Origin: Ignavibacteriota bacterium
Lineage (GTDB): Bacteria > Bacteroidota > Ignavibacteria > Ignavibacteriales > Melioribacteraceae
Length of the DNA stretch: 40,222 bases
NCBI GenBank assembly: GCA_002746605.1
Contig: PDPT01000021.1
Span: forward strand, 1-40,222
Direction of reading: 5' to 3'
Made by a program: the position numbers and the translations under genes
In this document: one piece after another, positions 27,101 to 35,082 of the stretch
Numbering within the stretch: the stretch's first letter is position 1
Layout of the letters: each line of letters begins with the position of its first letter
The notes under the pieces: model-generated
Told to the model about the DNA's origin: nothing
Database searches by the model: none
Seen by the model: the letters and a program-made list of their open reading frames with translations, nothing else

Positions 27101-27303
27101 CTGCTTGGAACAAAAATAAATCTCTGCGACTCTTTACAAAATCTGATAATGGCGAAAGAATTACAAAAGATTTATTAATCGGTATGGGAACAGGTGTTAG
27201 AATTCGTTTTATATTTCTTTGGAAATTTGATGTTGCCTGGTCTTATAATTTACAAAAGTTTTCCAAGCCAAAATATTATATTTCAATCGGTTTAGATTTT
27301 TAG
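24139..27303 (+). CDS. Secreted gluzincin-type peptidase / TolB-like propeller / outer-membrane barrel fusion
   Basis: After the signal peptide (1-20, MAFA-Q) residues 30-270 form a metallopeptidase domain with HELVH (133-137) and a third ligand in WYHEGMAEF (Glu167 or Glu171), the gluzincin/peptidase-MA pattern. Residues about 285-590 hold six PD40/WD40-like blades (SPQGDKVVFISDRD, WAPDNKTIALSS, WSPNGKNIALLGH, WAPDNETVIYSSD, FSPNGNEILFISD, TSADGKKLVFSTF) as in TolB. The rest (about 690-1054) looks like an Omp85-type surface-antigen barrel with PLRGYNYAE and a terminal Phe (ISIGLDF). It is likely anchored in the outer membrane with the peptidase and propeller in the periplasm or on the surface. 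Own ribosome site AGGA before ATG 24139. Biological role unknown. Confidence 0.82.
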   Translation: MRKIIKIFVFLLLLSQMAFAQFGKNRVHYREHDWLYIQTKHFDLYFTAEGKTAAEFAAQEAEKALADISEKLGYQINNRISLIVYNSHNEFQETNTSDSYLSQGIGGFTEPFKNRVVFPFEGSYKKFKHVIAHELVHAIMRDMLYGGTIRNIIAKGITLQLPTWYHEGMAEFLTSGWETNSDMFIRDAVINEYLPDIERLGGYFAYRGGQALFKYIADTYGIEKIGELLQNIKGKGSVDKGLKASIGIDLKELNEKWKKYLKKQYWPEIANRFDPDDFAKRLTDNKKVGGAYNISPAISPQGDKVVFISDRDIYLDVYIMDSFKGKIIKKVIESGRTENLEELNVLYPTLTWAPDNKTIALSSKSEGFDVVKIINTETEEEEDLPFKLHGIESVSWSPNGKNIALLGHNAQQSDIYIYNFESKKLKNITNNIYSEYLPNWAPDNETVIYSSDKAGNKNAIITGDKIAEKKSYQLDLFTTNINSLETVRITNWEHSDEKSAVFSPNGNEILFISDYNGIDNIYKKEMKSPGSEAYPVTNSLNRVTSLSTSADGKKLVFSTFFNSGFNVFLINNPFLMEEVKDLEFTEYMSQFHKNANDTNQTKESEQEATNFLYKNDAFAKDSTSEFNSKIFVGQVINNEDKLDDTIRTDYSNFVFAKNDPFGTKNGAKEKRELLFDEKLDSDGKFIVNKYKIDFSPDLVYANAGYSSLYGMLGTTVLSFSDMLGNHRLIGQTSLQIDLKNSDYGFAYYYLPKRINYGFSLFHTARFVHLGRYRNADLYRFQSYSGAVQASYPLNTFNRVDLGLSIQRVSKENLDNLSIPIDAVTLIIPSVSYVKDNVLWGYTSPIQGTRYRLSLYGNPGITKSKESFVSFTWDYRKYFRFLFDNSLAIRLSGAYSMGSNPQNFFIGATSSWLNRTFATRRVPLNSPTDFIFLTPALPLRGYNYAEQVGSKYSLVNLELRMPLIRYLLTGPIPLFFQNILGVGFLDAGTAWNKNKSLRLFTKSDNGERITKDLLIGMGTGVRIRFIFLWKFDVAWSYNLQKFSKPKYYISIGLDF

Positions 27304-27328
27304 AAATTTCTGAATACGCCTAAGAAAA

Positions 27329-27372
27329 AGCTCATTAGCAGTATGTTTGTTGAAATTTATTGCTAATGAGCT
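27329..27372. terminator. Bidirectional terminator between convergent genes
   Basis: Perfect 12-bp arms AGCTCATTAGCA (27329-27340) and TGCTAATGAGCT (27361-27372) with a 20-nt loop lie between the converging 24139-27303 and 27436-28326 genes. An A-run precedes the left arm, giving a T-run for minus-strand transcripts; a weaker T-rich stretch follows on the plus strand. Confidence 0.7.
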
Positions 27373-27435
27373 AGTAATTAATTTTTTAGTATTTTAGAAT
27401 GCGCTACAAACAATATTTTCATTTTATGTTATTTC

Positions 27436-28326
27436 CTATAATCTTGATTTACCATCAAAATGAGCAGGAAGCGGTATCCCTAAATAAGCTAATACAGTAG
27501 CAGGTACATCAACAATCCTTGGCGTTTTTGAGAAATCGTATTCTTTGGTAGAGTTGTTATATACTTTCTCAATCTTTTTGTTTTTAACTTTATCTCCACT
27601 TGCAATAAAGAAAATATTTCGTTCTTCGAAAGATTTGCCTCCATGCGAACCTTTTATTGTGCCTCCATGGTCAGGAGTAACCATAATTAACCACTCTTCA
27701 TTTTTAAAGTTGGGACGTTTACGCATGCTTTTTAATATTTTACCGATAAGAACATCTGTTGCTTCTATTGTTTGTATATATGGTTTTATGGAAGGATCGA
27801 AACCATTGCTATGCCCTGAGTGATCAACATCGTCGAAGTGAATGAACATAACATCATCGGAGCCGTTTTCTATGCGTTTGGCTACAGCTTCTGCCATTGC
27901 ACTATCTTTATCAAAGTTTTTTTCAAAATCGGCATGATTTACAATTTTGTCGTTTATCGGATTCCATACAACCAAAGATGCAGTATTCAAATTAGGATTA
28001 TAGTCTTCTATAAATTTGAAAATATCAGGATATTTATCGTAATGAGTATGGCCAAAATTGTTATGGTCGGTGGCTCCGTGTTTATCGCCCCAAACTCCCG
28101 TTAATATTGATGACCAACCGGTTGCACTAACTGTGGGTGGTTTGGTAAGTGCATCAAGCGAATAAGTTGAGTTGCTTAATAATGTGTCAATATTAGGAGT
28201 GTATGCTTTCATTAAAGCATCTGGACGGCATCCGTCTATTCCGATAATTAATACTTTTTTTTCCTTATTGGCATTAGTTGAAAATGTAAATAAACAAGCT
28301 AAAATAACTAAATAAATTCTAAACAT
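27436..28326 (-). CDS. Exported alkaline-phosphatase-superfamily (type I phosphodiesterase-like) enzyme
   Basis: The 296-residue protein has a short signal peptide (1-20) and the metal-dependent phosphatase/phosphodiesterase core: IIGIDGCRPD with metal-binding Asp31, PPTVSATGWSSILTGVWGDK with the nucleophile probably Ser67 or Thr69, HFDDVDHSGH (163-172) and TPDHGG (217-222) as metal ligands, and a further His near 228. The TVSxxGWxSILTGVWxDKHG block is typical of bacterial alkaline phosphatase family proteins in this superfamily. It lacks the cap insert of larger NPP enzymes and is short. Substrate unknown (nucleotide, phosphonate or phospholipid headgroup possible). Monocistronic; it faces the metallopeptidase fusion. 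Confidence 0.82.
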   Translation of the reverse strand: MFRIYLVILACLFTFSTNANKEKKVLIIGIDGCRPDALMKAYTPNIDTLLSNSTYSLDALTKPPTVSATGWSSILTGVWGDKHGATDHNNFGHTHYDKYPDIFKFIEDYNPNLNTASLVVWNPINDKIVNHADFEKNFDKDSAMAEAVAKRIENGSDDVMFIHFDDVDHSGHSNGFDPSIKPYIQTIEATDVLIGKILKSMRKRPNFKNEEWLIMVTPDHGGTIKGSHGGKSFEERNIFFIASGDKVKNKKIEKVYNNSTKEYDFSKTPRIVDVPATVLAYLGIPLPAHFDGKSRL

Positions 28327-28572
28327 AATTTTTTGTTTTTTGTGATTCTAGAATAATACCCAAATTTAATGTTTTATTTTCACATTATTTGTTTTTTATG
28401 AAGTGATTTTTAATTTTTTATTAAAAACTCACTTATTTTTTATCAGCTACTTACCTTTAATTGATAATAATTTTATTTTTTTGTTTAGTTAAGCAGCGAA
28501 CAAAATGTGTAGTTTAACTTACTTCAACTTTACGGATTAAGTTTGTTTTAAGTTTAATAGAATTTATTTAAT

Positions 28573-28597
28573 AAAGAGCTGAAGTTTTCAGCTCTTT
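28573..28597. terminator. Hairpin overlapping the end of the FmdB gene
   Basis: Arms AAAGAGCTGAA (28573-28583) and TTCAGCTCTTT (28587-28597) pair perfectly over 11 bp with a 3-nt loop. The TGA stop of the minus-strand FmdB gene (28590-28588) lies inside the stem, so the structure probably ends that transcript. On the plus strand a T-run follows at 28601-28605. Confidence 0.65.
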
Positions 28598-28878
28598 TCT
28601 TTTTTACTGCTGCTTTCTTTCTTTTCGCTATTTTGGGAGGTAGCCTGCTTTGTAGTTGAAGCTGTACTTTTACCAGTTGCGGTCTTAGGAGTACTTGTTT
28701 TTTTATAATCAGTTTGGTAAAATCCCGTCCCTTTAAATATTGGTCCCATTCCCGAGCCAATTAATCTTTTCAATTGCCCGTTACATTTAGGACACACTTC
28801 CAAAGGTTTATCTGTCATCTTTTGAAATTCTTCGAAAGTAAAATTACATTCCAAACATTTATAATCATAGTTAGGCAT
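28588..28878 (-). CDS. FmdB-family zinc ribbon protein
   Basis: Start taken at ATG 28878, after AAGGA; the open frame extends to 28926 but the FmdB family begins MPxYDYxC as here. Cys8, Cys11, Cys29 and Cys32 make one zinc ribbon (CLEC, CPKC), followed by LKRLIGSGMGPIFKGTGFYQTDY, the family's second block. The C-terminal 40 residues are a low-complexity Thr/Ser/Lys tail (STASTTKQATSQNSEKK). FmdB-type proteins are thought to be regulators but are poorly studied. It is divergent from the lipoprotein gene at 28972, sharing a 93-nt promoter gap. The gene end overlaps its terminator. Confidence 0.85.
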   Translation of the reverse strand: MPNYDYKCLECNFTFEEFQKMTDKPLEVCPKCNGQLKRLIGSGMGPIFKGTGFYQTDYKKTSTPKTATGKSTASTTKQATSQNSEKKESSSKKEKS

Positions 28879-28971
28879 AAGTTTTCCTTTTTTTTGAAAC
28901 GCAAATTTAAGTTTTTTTTTGTTCAAAAAAAATTATATTATCAGATTAAAATATTTTTCGTTTGGAGCTTT

Positions 28972-29649
28972 ATGCAAAGGGACAAAAAATTTTTACAGCT
29001 AATAATATTCTTTTTTCTTGCAATTATAATAACATCTTGTCTGAATTATGATCAAATTACAGTTATAAAAACAGATAACTCCGGTAAAATGTTTATCCAC
29101 TATTGGATGAAGATGGATACTGATTTAGATTCTTTATTGCAAACAAAATTAGGTGTTTTTAATAAAGATTCATTAAAAAATAATTTTACGGCAAGTTTTA
29201 TTAATCAAAAATATGCAAATGTTTATAATAATTTTAATGATAGTACGCTTCATGCGCAAATAGAATTTGAGTTTTCATATTTTGATTCATTGAATTTACT
29301 TAAATTTTTTAAACATGCCGAATTATCCGTAAAAGACGGAGATGATGACACAAAAATTTTCTCGCAATTTATTCAGCCTATCACAACAAGTTTTGGACTT
29401 TATAACAAAGAATTTCATATCGAATATATTTATTATCTGCCCGGCGAAATAATAAGCCATAATGCCAACTCAAAATTTAGAAATAAACTAACTTGGAGTT
29501 TTAATGTTGATAATCTTGGTCCCGGTAAAGTTATAACTGCAACCTATATCCCATTCAGATTAAAAGAAACACCCAAGTGGATTTATATTTTGGCAGGTTT
29601 AGTTATAATTATTGTATTGATTTTCTTATTAAGAAAAAATAAAAAGTAA
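28972..29649 (+). CDS. Lipoprotein with C-terminal membrane helix, unknown function
   Basis: Start taken at ATG 28972, behind TTTGGAG; an upstream start at 28774 would run through the divergent FmdB gene. The 225 residues open with a lipoprotein signal whose lipobox is ITSC (Cys23), carry a soluble beta-rich domain (about 28-195) and end with a membrane helix (IYILAGLVIIIVLIFLL) and a basic tail RKNKK, a positive-inside anchor. A lipid at one end and a helix at the other would keep it in the inner membrane. The layout recalls LppM/DUF3153-type proteins, but I see no firm family motif. Single gene, no operon partner. Confidence 0.7.
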   Translation: MQRDKKFLQLIIFFFLAIIITSCLNYDQITVIKTDNSGKMFIHYWMKMDTDLDSLLQTKLGVFNKDSLKNNFTASFINQKYANVYNNFNDSTLHAQIEFEFSYFDSLNLLKFFKHAELSVKDGDDDTKIFSQFIQPITTSFGLYNKEFHIEYIYYLPGEIISHNANSKFRNKLTWSFNVDNLGPGKVITATYIPFRLKETPKWIYILAGLVIIIVLIFLLRKNKK

Positions 29650-29813
29650 TTTGCAGATAATTTAAATACCCTCTAACACCTTGTTTGAGAAGGGTAAAAG
29701 GAATTACAAATACCTCAGCTAAATTTTCAAATGATGTACTATTATTACATTTATAATCAAAATTAAAAATTACTTTATAGATTCTACAGTTGATAGATTA
29801 ACATAAAATTAAT

Positions 29814-29842
29814 TTGACAAAGAAATTATCTTTTTATATGTT
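29814..29842 (+). promoter_or_regulatory. Promoter of the LolA-like/ABC export operon
   Basis: Consensus TTGACA (29814-29819), 17 nt, and TATGTT (29837-29842) precede the GTG start at 29876 by a short leader. The rest of the 226-nt gap from 29650 is AT-rich, with no reading frame or strong hairpin that I can see. Confidence 0.6.
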
Positions 29843-29875
29843 GCTCAGAACATTTAGTCAATTAAAGAGGTCGAA

Positions 29876-30619
29876 GTGAAGTACTTAAAATGTATTTTGT
29901 TATTTATAGCGTTAACTAATTTAAGTTTTGCTCAAGATGCGAAAGAGATTGTGAAAAAATCGCAAGACAAATCCATGGGAAAAACTTCACAAGGTATTAA
30001 CACAATGACTTTGGTGAGACCAGATTGGACGCGAGATGTTTCTATGAAAGTTTGGTCTAAAGGAACGGATTTCTATTTAATTCTAATTACCGCTCCTGCA
30101 AGGGAGAAAGGGCAAGTTTTCTTAAAAAGATATAATGAAATGTGGAATTGGATTCCTTCAATAAGTAAAATGATAAAGATTCCACCTTCGATGATGAGTC
30201 AATCATGGATGGGTTCTGATTTTACAAATGATGATTTACTAAAAGAATCTTCAATTGTTAAAGACTACACACACAAAATAATTGGCAAAGATAAAATAAA
30301 TGAATTCGATTGTTACAAAATAGAATTAATTCCAAAAAATAATGCTGCGGTTGTTTGGGGAAAAATAATCTTGTGGATTTCGCAAAATGAGTTCTATCAA
30401 CTTAAAGCTGAATATTACGATGAATTTGGAGATTTAATCAACACAATGTATGGTTCTGAAATTGAAAAATTCGGTAATAGAAATCTTCCTTCAAAACTTG
30501 TGATGGTACCTGCTGATAAGGAAGGAAATCAAACAATTTTAAAGTCTTCAAATATAATCTTTAATAAAAATATACCCGAAAGTTTTTTTTCTCAGCAAAA
30601 TATGAAAAGAGTTAGATAA
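29876..30619 (+). CDS. LolA-like outer-membrane lipoprotein-sorting family protein
   Basis: The 247-residue exported protein (signal 1-19, LSFA-Q) matches the LolA-like family (Pfam LolA_like) that accompanies MMPL/RND or ABC exporters: TLVRPDWTRDVSMKVWSKG, APAREKGQVFLKRYNEMWNWIPS, MMSQSWMGSDFTNDDLL and WISQNEFYQLKAEYYDE are its usual blocks. It should form an open half-barrel that shields an acyl chain in the periplasm. GTG 29876 follows AAAGAGG. First gene of a five-gene set with two permeases, an ATPase and an outer-membrane barrel, so it is probably the periplasmic carrier. The cargo, lipid or lipoprotein, is unknown. Confidence 0.85.
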   Translation: MKYLKCILLFIALTNLSFAQDAKEIVKKSQDKSMGKTSQGINTMTLVRPDWTRDVSMKVWSKGTDFYLILITAPAREKGQVFLKRYNEMWNWIPSISKMIKIPPSMMSQSWMGSDFTNDDLLKESSIVKDYTHKIIGKDKINEFDCYKIELIPKNNAAVVWGKIILWISQNEFYQLKAEYYDEFGDLINTMYGSEIEKFGNRNLPSKLVMVPADKEGNQTILKSSNIIFNKNIPESFFSQQNMKRVR

Positions 30620-30623
30620 TGCT

Positions 30624-31844
30624 ATGAAAATGTTTTTAAAAATGGCATGGCGAAATATTTGGCGGAATAAAAAGAGAACACTTTTAACTTTGTTTTCTAT
30701 ATTTATTGCGATTTTTTTGGCTCTTTTTACACGCTCTATGCAGACAGGCTTTTACAATAGTATGATTTCGAATGCAGTGAAACTTTCTACGGGTTACATC
30801 CAAATTCATGGAAAAGGATTTTGGGATGATAAAACAATTAACAAATCACTTACGCCAAGCAAAAAATTAGACAGCCTAATAACAACAAATAAAAATATTA
30901 CAACCTCGATTAAAAGAGTTGAATCGTTTTGCCTTGCTTCATCAGGAAATTATACCAAAGGAACTTTAATTTTTGGCATCGAAACTAAAAAAGAGAATGA
31001 ATTGAATCATTATTCCAATAGAATTATTAAAGGTGAATATCTTGAAAATGATGATAACTCAATTCTCATTGCAGAAAAATTAGCTGAATACTTAAAGACA
31101 GATGTTAACGATACCCTGGTTTTATTAGGGCAGGGTTATCACGGCATTACGGCAGCTAATCAATTTTTGATTAAAGGAATTATAAAATTTCCTATTCCAC
31201 AGCTCAATAATCAACTTGTCTTTATTCCTCTAAAGGCATCTCAAAATTTTTTTGGTTTGGATGACAAATTAACTTCAGTATCAATTATGTTGAAAGAAGC
31301 TGATAAGTTAAATGAAACAACAAATGAACTTCGCTCAAGTCTTTCTGATAATTACGAGATTATGCAATGGCAGGAAATGAATAAAGACATTGTGCAGGCA
31401 ATTGAAAGCGATAGAATAGGCGGAATAATAATGCTGGGTATTTTATACCTTGTAATCGGATTTGGAGTCTTCGGAACAATTATGATGATGACAATGGAAA
31501 GAAAAAAAGAGTTTGCCGTTATGGTTGCTATCGGAATGAAAAAAAGAAAAATTATGTTCATGGTTCTTTTGGAAACATTATCCATCGGTTTTGTAGCAAT
31601 AATTACAGGGCTTTTGGTAAGCTATCCTGTTTTACTTTATCTTCACTATAATCCGATTCCATTAACAGGAGATATGGCTGCATCCATGGAAGCTTTTGGT
31701 ATTGAACCGGCAATGCCGTTTGCTCTAAATCCTTCATTATTTTTTGAACAAATTTTCAATGTAATTCTTATAACAATTTTTGCTATACTTTATCCGCTTT
31801 CCGTTACTTTAAAATTTAATGTTATGAAGGCGTTGAGGAGTTAA
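30624..31844 (+). CDS. FtsX/LolE-type ABC transporter permease (first)
   Basis: The 406-residue permease has the FtsX/MacB layout: WRNIWRNKKRTLLTL then helix 1 (about 18-38), a large periplasmic domain (about 45-265) and three C-terminal helices (about 270-300, 315-340, 370-400). The RKKEFAVMVAIGMKKRKIMFM coupling helix between helices 2 and 3 is characteristic. It starts 4 nt after the LolA-like gene and is followed 3 nt later by a paralogous permease, so the pair should form the heterodimeric core of one transporter. Such exporters lift lipoproteins or lipids out of the inner membrane instead of pumping across it. Confidence 0.9.
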   Translation: MKMFLKMAWRNIWRNKKRTLLTLFSIFIAIFLALFTRSMQTGFYNSMISNAVKLSTGYIQIHGKGFWDDKTINKSLTPSKKLDSLITTNKNITTSIKRVESFCLASSGNYTKGTLIFGIETKKENELNHYSNRIIKGEYLENDDNSILIAEKLAEYLKTDVNDTLVLLGQGYHGITAANQFLIKGIIKFPIPQLNNQLVFIPLKASQNFFGLDDKLTSVSIMLKEADKLNETTNELRSSLSDNYEIMQWQEMNKDIVQAIESDRIGGIIMLGILYLVIGFGVFGTIMMMTMERKKEFAVMVAIGMKKRKIMFMVLLETLSIGFVAIITGLLVSYPVLLYLHYNPIPLTGDMAASMEAFGIEPAMPFALNPSLFFEQIFNVILITIFAILYPLSVTLKFNVMKALRS

Positions 31845-31847
31845 ACT

Positions 31848-33092
31848 TTGAAAACAATTTTTCAAATAGCTTGGAAAAATATTTGGCGTAACAAACTACG
31901 AAGCTCTATTGTACTTCTTGCAATAATTATCGGTTTGGTAGGCGGTATTTTTTATCTTGCATTTGCAAATGGGTTGATTCAAACTCTAATTAAGTCTTCA
32001 ATAAACTCAAAACTTTCAAACATCCAAATTCATAATCCTGAATTTTTAATTAATAGCGAAACAAAACAAAAAATTGTAAACACAAAAAAAATTTTAGAGA
32101 AATTAAAAACCGTTAATAACATAAAAGGTATTTCAACAAGAATTATAACCAACAGTATGATTAGTTCTGCAAATACTGGTACCGGCGTTGTATTAAACGG
32201 AATTGCTCCGCAAGAAGAAAAAAATGTAACTGATATCTATTCTAAAATAATTAAAGGAACTTATTTTGAAAAGAAAGTTAGAAATTCGATTTTGATAAGC
32301 AGTAAACTTGCAGAAAAATTAAAGGTTAAAGTAAAATCTAAAGTTGTTGTCACATTACAAAATTTAAATAACGAGATAACTTACGGAGCATTTAGAGTAA
32401 TAGGAATTTACAAAACAGAAGATACAAATTTTGATTTATTAAATACTTTTGTACTTAAAGATGACTTGAAAAACCTCATAAAATATAATAGTTATGAAGC
32501 TGTGGAAATAGCAATACTTTTAAATCATAATAATTTTACAGATGAAACAGAAATACAAATCAAAAAAATATTATCCGATGAAATAAATAAAAAAGAAATT
32601 GTAGTTCGCTCTTGGAAAGAAATTCAGCCTGTCTTAAAAATGATGAATGATATGACAATTCAATTTGCAATGATATTTGTAATTATAATTTTGGTTTCAC
32701 TCAGCTTTGCAATAATTAATACAATGCTTATGGCAATTATGGAAAGAGTTAGAGAAATCGGAATGTTAATGGCTATTGGTATGAGCAAACCAAGAGTATT
32801 CTTTATGATAATGTTGGAAACGATATTTCTTTCCCTAACGGGAGGAGTAATAGGCATCTTGATAAGTTGGTTGTTAATTCACTTTACCTTTAAAACAGGA
32901 ATTGATTTATCACAATTTGGTGAAGGATTAAATTCTTACGGTTACAGTTCTTTTGTAAAACCTGAGCTTGAAAACATATATTATTTCCTTATTACTCTTT
33001 TAGTAATTGTTATGGCAATATTTGCTTCAATTTTACCTGTGAGGAAAGCATTAAAATTAAATCCTTCCGAAGCAATAAGACAAGATGCATAA
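31848..33092 (+). CDS. FtsX/LolE-type ABC transporter permease (second)
   Basis: The 414-residue paralogue of the previous gene keeps the opening WKNIWRNKLRSSIVLLAIIIGLVGG (helix 1), a periplasmic domain (about 45-265), and helices 2-4 with the ERVREIGMLMAIGMSKPRVFFM coupling segment. It starts at TTG 31848, behind GGAG. Sequence identity to its partner is limited to the membrane ends, as in LolC/LolE pairs. It is followed by an ATPase 18 nt later. The periplasmic loop is the likely docking site for the LolA-like carrier. Confidence 0.9.
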   Translation: MKTIFQIAWKNIWRNKLRSSIVLLAIIIGLVGGIFYLAFANGLIQTLIKSSINSKLSNIQIHNPEFLINSETKQKIVNTKKILEKLKTVNNIKGISTRIITNSMISSANTGTGVVLNGIAPQEEKNVTDIYSKIIKGTYFEKKVRNSILISSKLAEKLKVKVKSKVVVTLQNLNNEITYGAFRVIGIYKTEDTNFDLLNTFVLKDDLKNLIKYNSYEAVEIAILLNHNNFTDETEIQIKKILSDEINKKEIVVRSWKEIQPVLKMMNDMTIQFAMIFVIIILVSLSFAIINTMLMAIMERVREIGMLMAIGMSKPRVFFMIMLETIFLSLTGGVIGILISWLLIHFTFKTGIDLSQFGEGLNSYGYSSFVKPELENIYYFLITLLVIVMAIFASILPVRKALKLNPSEAIRQDA

Positions 33093-33110
33093 AATTTATA
33101 GGAATAAATA

Positions 33111-33788
33111 ATGAGCATAATCGAAACTAAAAATTTAAATAAAATCTATAACGAAACTGCGATTCCGGTTCATGCAGTAAACAACGTAAATCTAAGTTTT
33201 GAAAAAGGAGAATTTACTGCTATAATTGGTCCCTCCGGTTGCGGTAAAACAACCTTGCTAAATTTAATGGGCGGACTTGATACTCCTACAAACGGCTCAG
33301 TAATTATTGATGGTCAAAATATTTCAGAGTTAAAGCCAAGTAAAATGACAGAATTTCGTTTAAAGAATATCGGATTTGTTTTTCAAGCATATAATCTTGT
33401 ACCCGTACTTACTGCAAAAGAAAATGTTGAATTTATTATGCAGCTTCAAGGAAAACCTAAAAGTGAAAGAGATAAAAGAGTTAAACAATTATTTGAGCAA
33501 ATCGGACTATCCGATAGAATGAATGACAGACCAAGTAAAATGTCGGGCGGGCAGCAGCAAAGAGTTGCAATTGCAAGAGCATTAGCTTCCAAACCAAAGT
33601 TTATTCTTGCTGATGAACCAACTGCAAATTTAGATTCAAAATCAACTGAAAATCTTTTGGATATTATGCTTAAATTAAATGAAACTGAAAATACAACTTT
33701 TATTTTTTCAACACATGATGCAAGAGTTATTGAAAAAGTTAGGAGGAAAATTACTCTTGAAGATGGTTCCGTGGTTGATATTAGCTGA
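33111..33788 (+). CDS. LolD/MacB-type ABC transporter ATPase
   Basis: The 225-residue ATPase drives the two permeases. Walker A is GPSGCGKT (40-47), Q-loop Gln92, signature MSGGQQQ (144-150), Walker B ILADEP (165-170) and switch His in STHD (about 201-204). The short length and NLNKIYNETAIPVHAVNNVNL opening place it in the LolD/MacB/FtsE group. It closes the translationally spaced part of the operon; a porin-like gene follows after 100 nt. Cytoplasmic face of the inner membrane. Confidence 0.94.
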   Translation: MSIIETKNLNKIYNETAIPVHAVNNVNLSFEKGEFTAIIGPSGCGKTTLLNLMGGLDTPTNGSVIIDGQNISELKPSKMTEFRLKNIGFVFQAYNLVPVLTAKENVEFIMQLQGKPKSERDKRVKQLFEQIGLSDRMNDRPSKMSGGQQQRVAIARALASKPKFILADEPTANLDSKSTENLLDIMLKLNETENTTFIFSTHDARVIEKVRRKITLEDGSVVDIS

Positions 33789-33888
33789 TCTTTAAAGTAT
33801 AGTATCAACTTTTTTATTTGGCGTAAAAAAATAATTGTGCAGACTTGAAAAATCTGTACTACGATAATCAATTAATTTTTTAAGATTT

Positions 33889-35028
33889 ATGAAAAATTTT
33901 TTTATTACATTTTTATTTATCTCAAACTTTTTGTTTTCCCAATCGAATATAAATTTTAACGGATATATCCAGAACATGCAGATAGTTTGGGATACAAAAG
34001 GAAACACAGAGTGGATATTTTCCAATTCACTTGTAAACAGATTAAACTTTAGTTGGTATTTAAATAACAACATAACTTTTAAGACGAGTTTAAGAAACAT
34101 TTTTGATTACGGACAGTTTGTAAGTTTAATTCCTTTTTACTCCCAAATTGTTACACAAGATTGCGGCTATTTAGATTTAACAGAGGAAATAACTTCCGGC
34201 AATTCATATGTATTATTTTCTAACATCGATAGATTAAATTTTACCTACAGCAACAATAATTTGGAAATTATTATAGGACGACAAAGAGTAAATTGGGGAA
34301 TAAATATGGTTTGGACACCAAACGATATTTTTAACTCAGCTTCTTTTATAAATTTTAACTATGCGGAAAAACAAGGCAGCGATGCTGTAAATTTGCAATA
34401 CTATTTAGACTATGCTTCTTCTATTGCACTTGTAGCTAAATTGGATTGTAAAAAAAAACTTACTTTTGCCGGAAAGTATCAATTCAACAAATGGGATTAT
34501 GATTTCCAAATAATTTCGGGTTTTTCCGATATAGATTATATTTTTGGTTTCGGTTGGACCGGCAATATTTCCGGAGCAGGATTTTCAGGTGAACTTACTT
34601 ATTTTAGAGACAAAGAAAATTTTGCGGAGGCAACAGGAATTGCTCTTTTTAGTATAGGTTCAAACTATACATTTTCTAACGGTTTACTTGTTGCCGCTGA
34701 GTTTCTTTATAATAGTAACGGAACTACAGACTATTCAATTTTTCAGAAGAATATTTTTAGTTTTGAGTATTCCGCAAAAACACTTTCACCTTCCAAGTAT
34801 TCAATTTTTCTGCAGGGACAATATCCAATAACTCCGCTTACATCAGTTTCGCTTGCAACAATAATAAACCCTTCTGACGGTTCACTTTTTATAAACCCGG
34901 GTTTGGATATTTCACTATCGCAAGATGTTTATCTGCTTTTTACCGAGCAAATTTTCCTCGGTGATAATTTTACGGAATGGGGAGATTACGGAAAGTTTTA
35001 CTATCTCAGATTAAAATGGAATTTTTAA
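33889..35028 (+). CDS. Porin-like outer-membrane barrel of the export operon
   Basis: The 379-residue protein has a signal peptide (1-18, FLFS-Q), alternating beta-strands throughout and a terminal Phe (YYLRLKWNF). GRQRVNWGINMVWTPNDIFN (about 128-147) is the signature loop of DUF1302-like and related exporter-associated barrels. It lies 100 nt after the ATPase on the same strand, with no strong terminator in the gap, so it is probably the last gene of the operon and the exit or docking barrel. Such a barrel next to LolA-like and transporter genes is a recurring theme; its cargo is unknown. Confidence 0.75.
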   Translation: MKNFFITFLFISNFLFSQSNINFNGYIQNMQIVWDTKGNTEWIFSNSLVNRLNFSWYLNNNITFKTSLRNIFDYGQFVSLIPFYSQIVTQDCGYLDLTEEITSGNSYVLFSNIDRLNFTYSNNNLEIIIGRQRVNWGINMVWTPNDIFNSASFINFNYAEKQGSDAVNLQYYLDYASSIALVAKLDCKKKLTFAGKYQFNKWDYDFQIISGFSDIDYIFGFGWTGNISGAGFSGELTYFRDKENFAEATGIALFSIGSNYTFSNGLLVAAEFLYNSNGTTDYSIFQKNIFSFEYSAKTLSPSKYSIFLQGQYPITPLTSVSLATIINPSDGSLFINPGLDISLSQDVYLLFTEQIFLGDNFTEWGDYGKFYYLRLKWNF

Positions 35029-35082
35029 ATTTCTTTATTGGTAAACCTGATAAGATAGATTAAAGTTTTTAAACCGAAAACA

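Noticed and set aside
28879..28926. Longer FmdB start with a basic leader
   Set aside because: The family starts at MPxYDYxC, which has its own ribosome site at 28878.
28774..28971. Upstream extension of the lipoprotein frame
   Set aside because: It reads antisense through the FmdB gene; the lipobox signal and the GGAG ribosome site fix the start at 28972.
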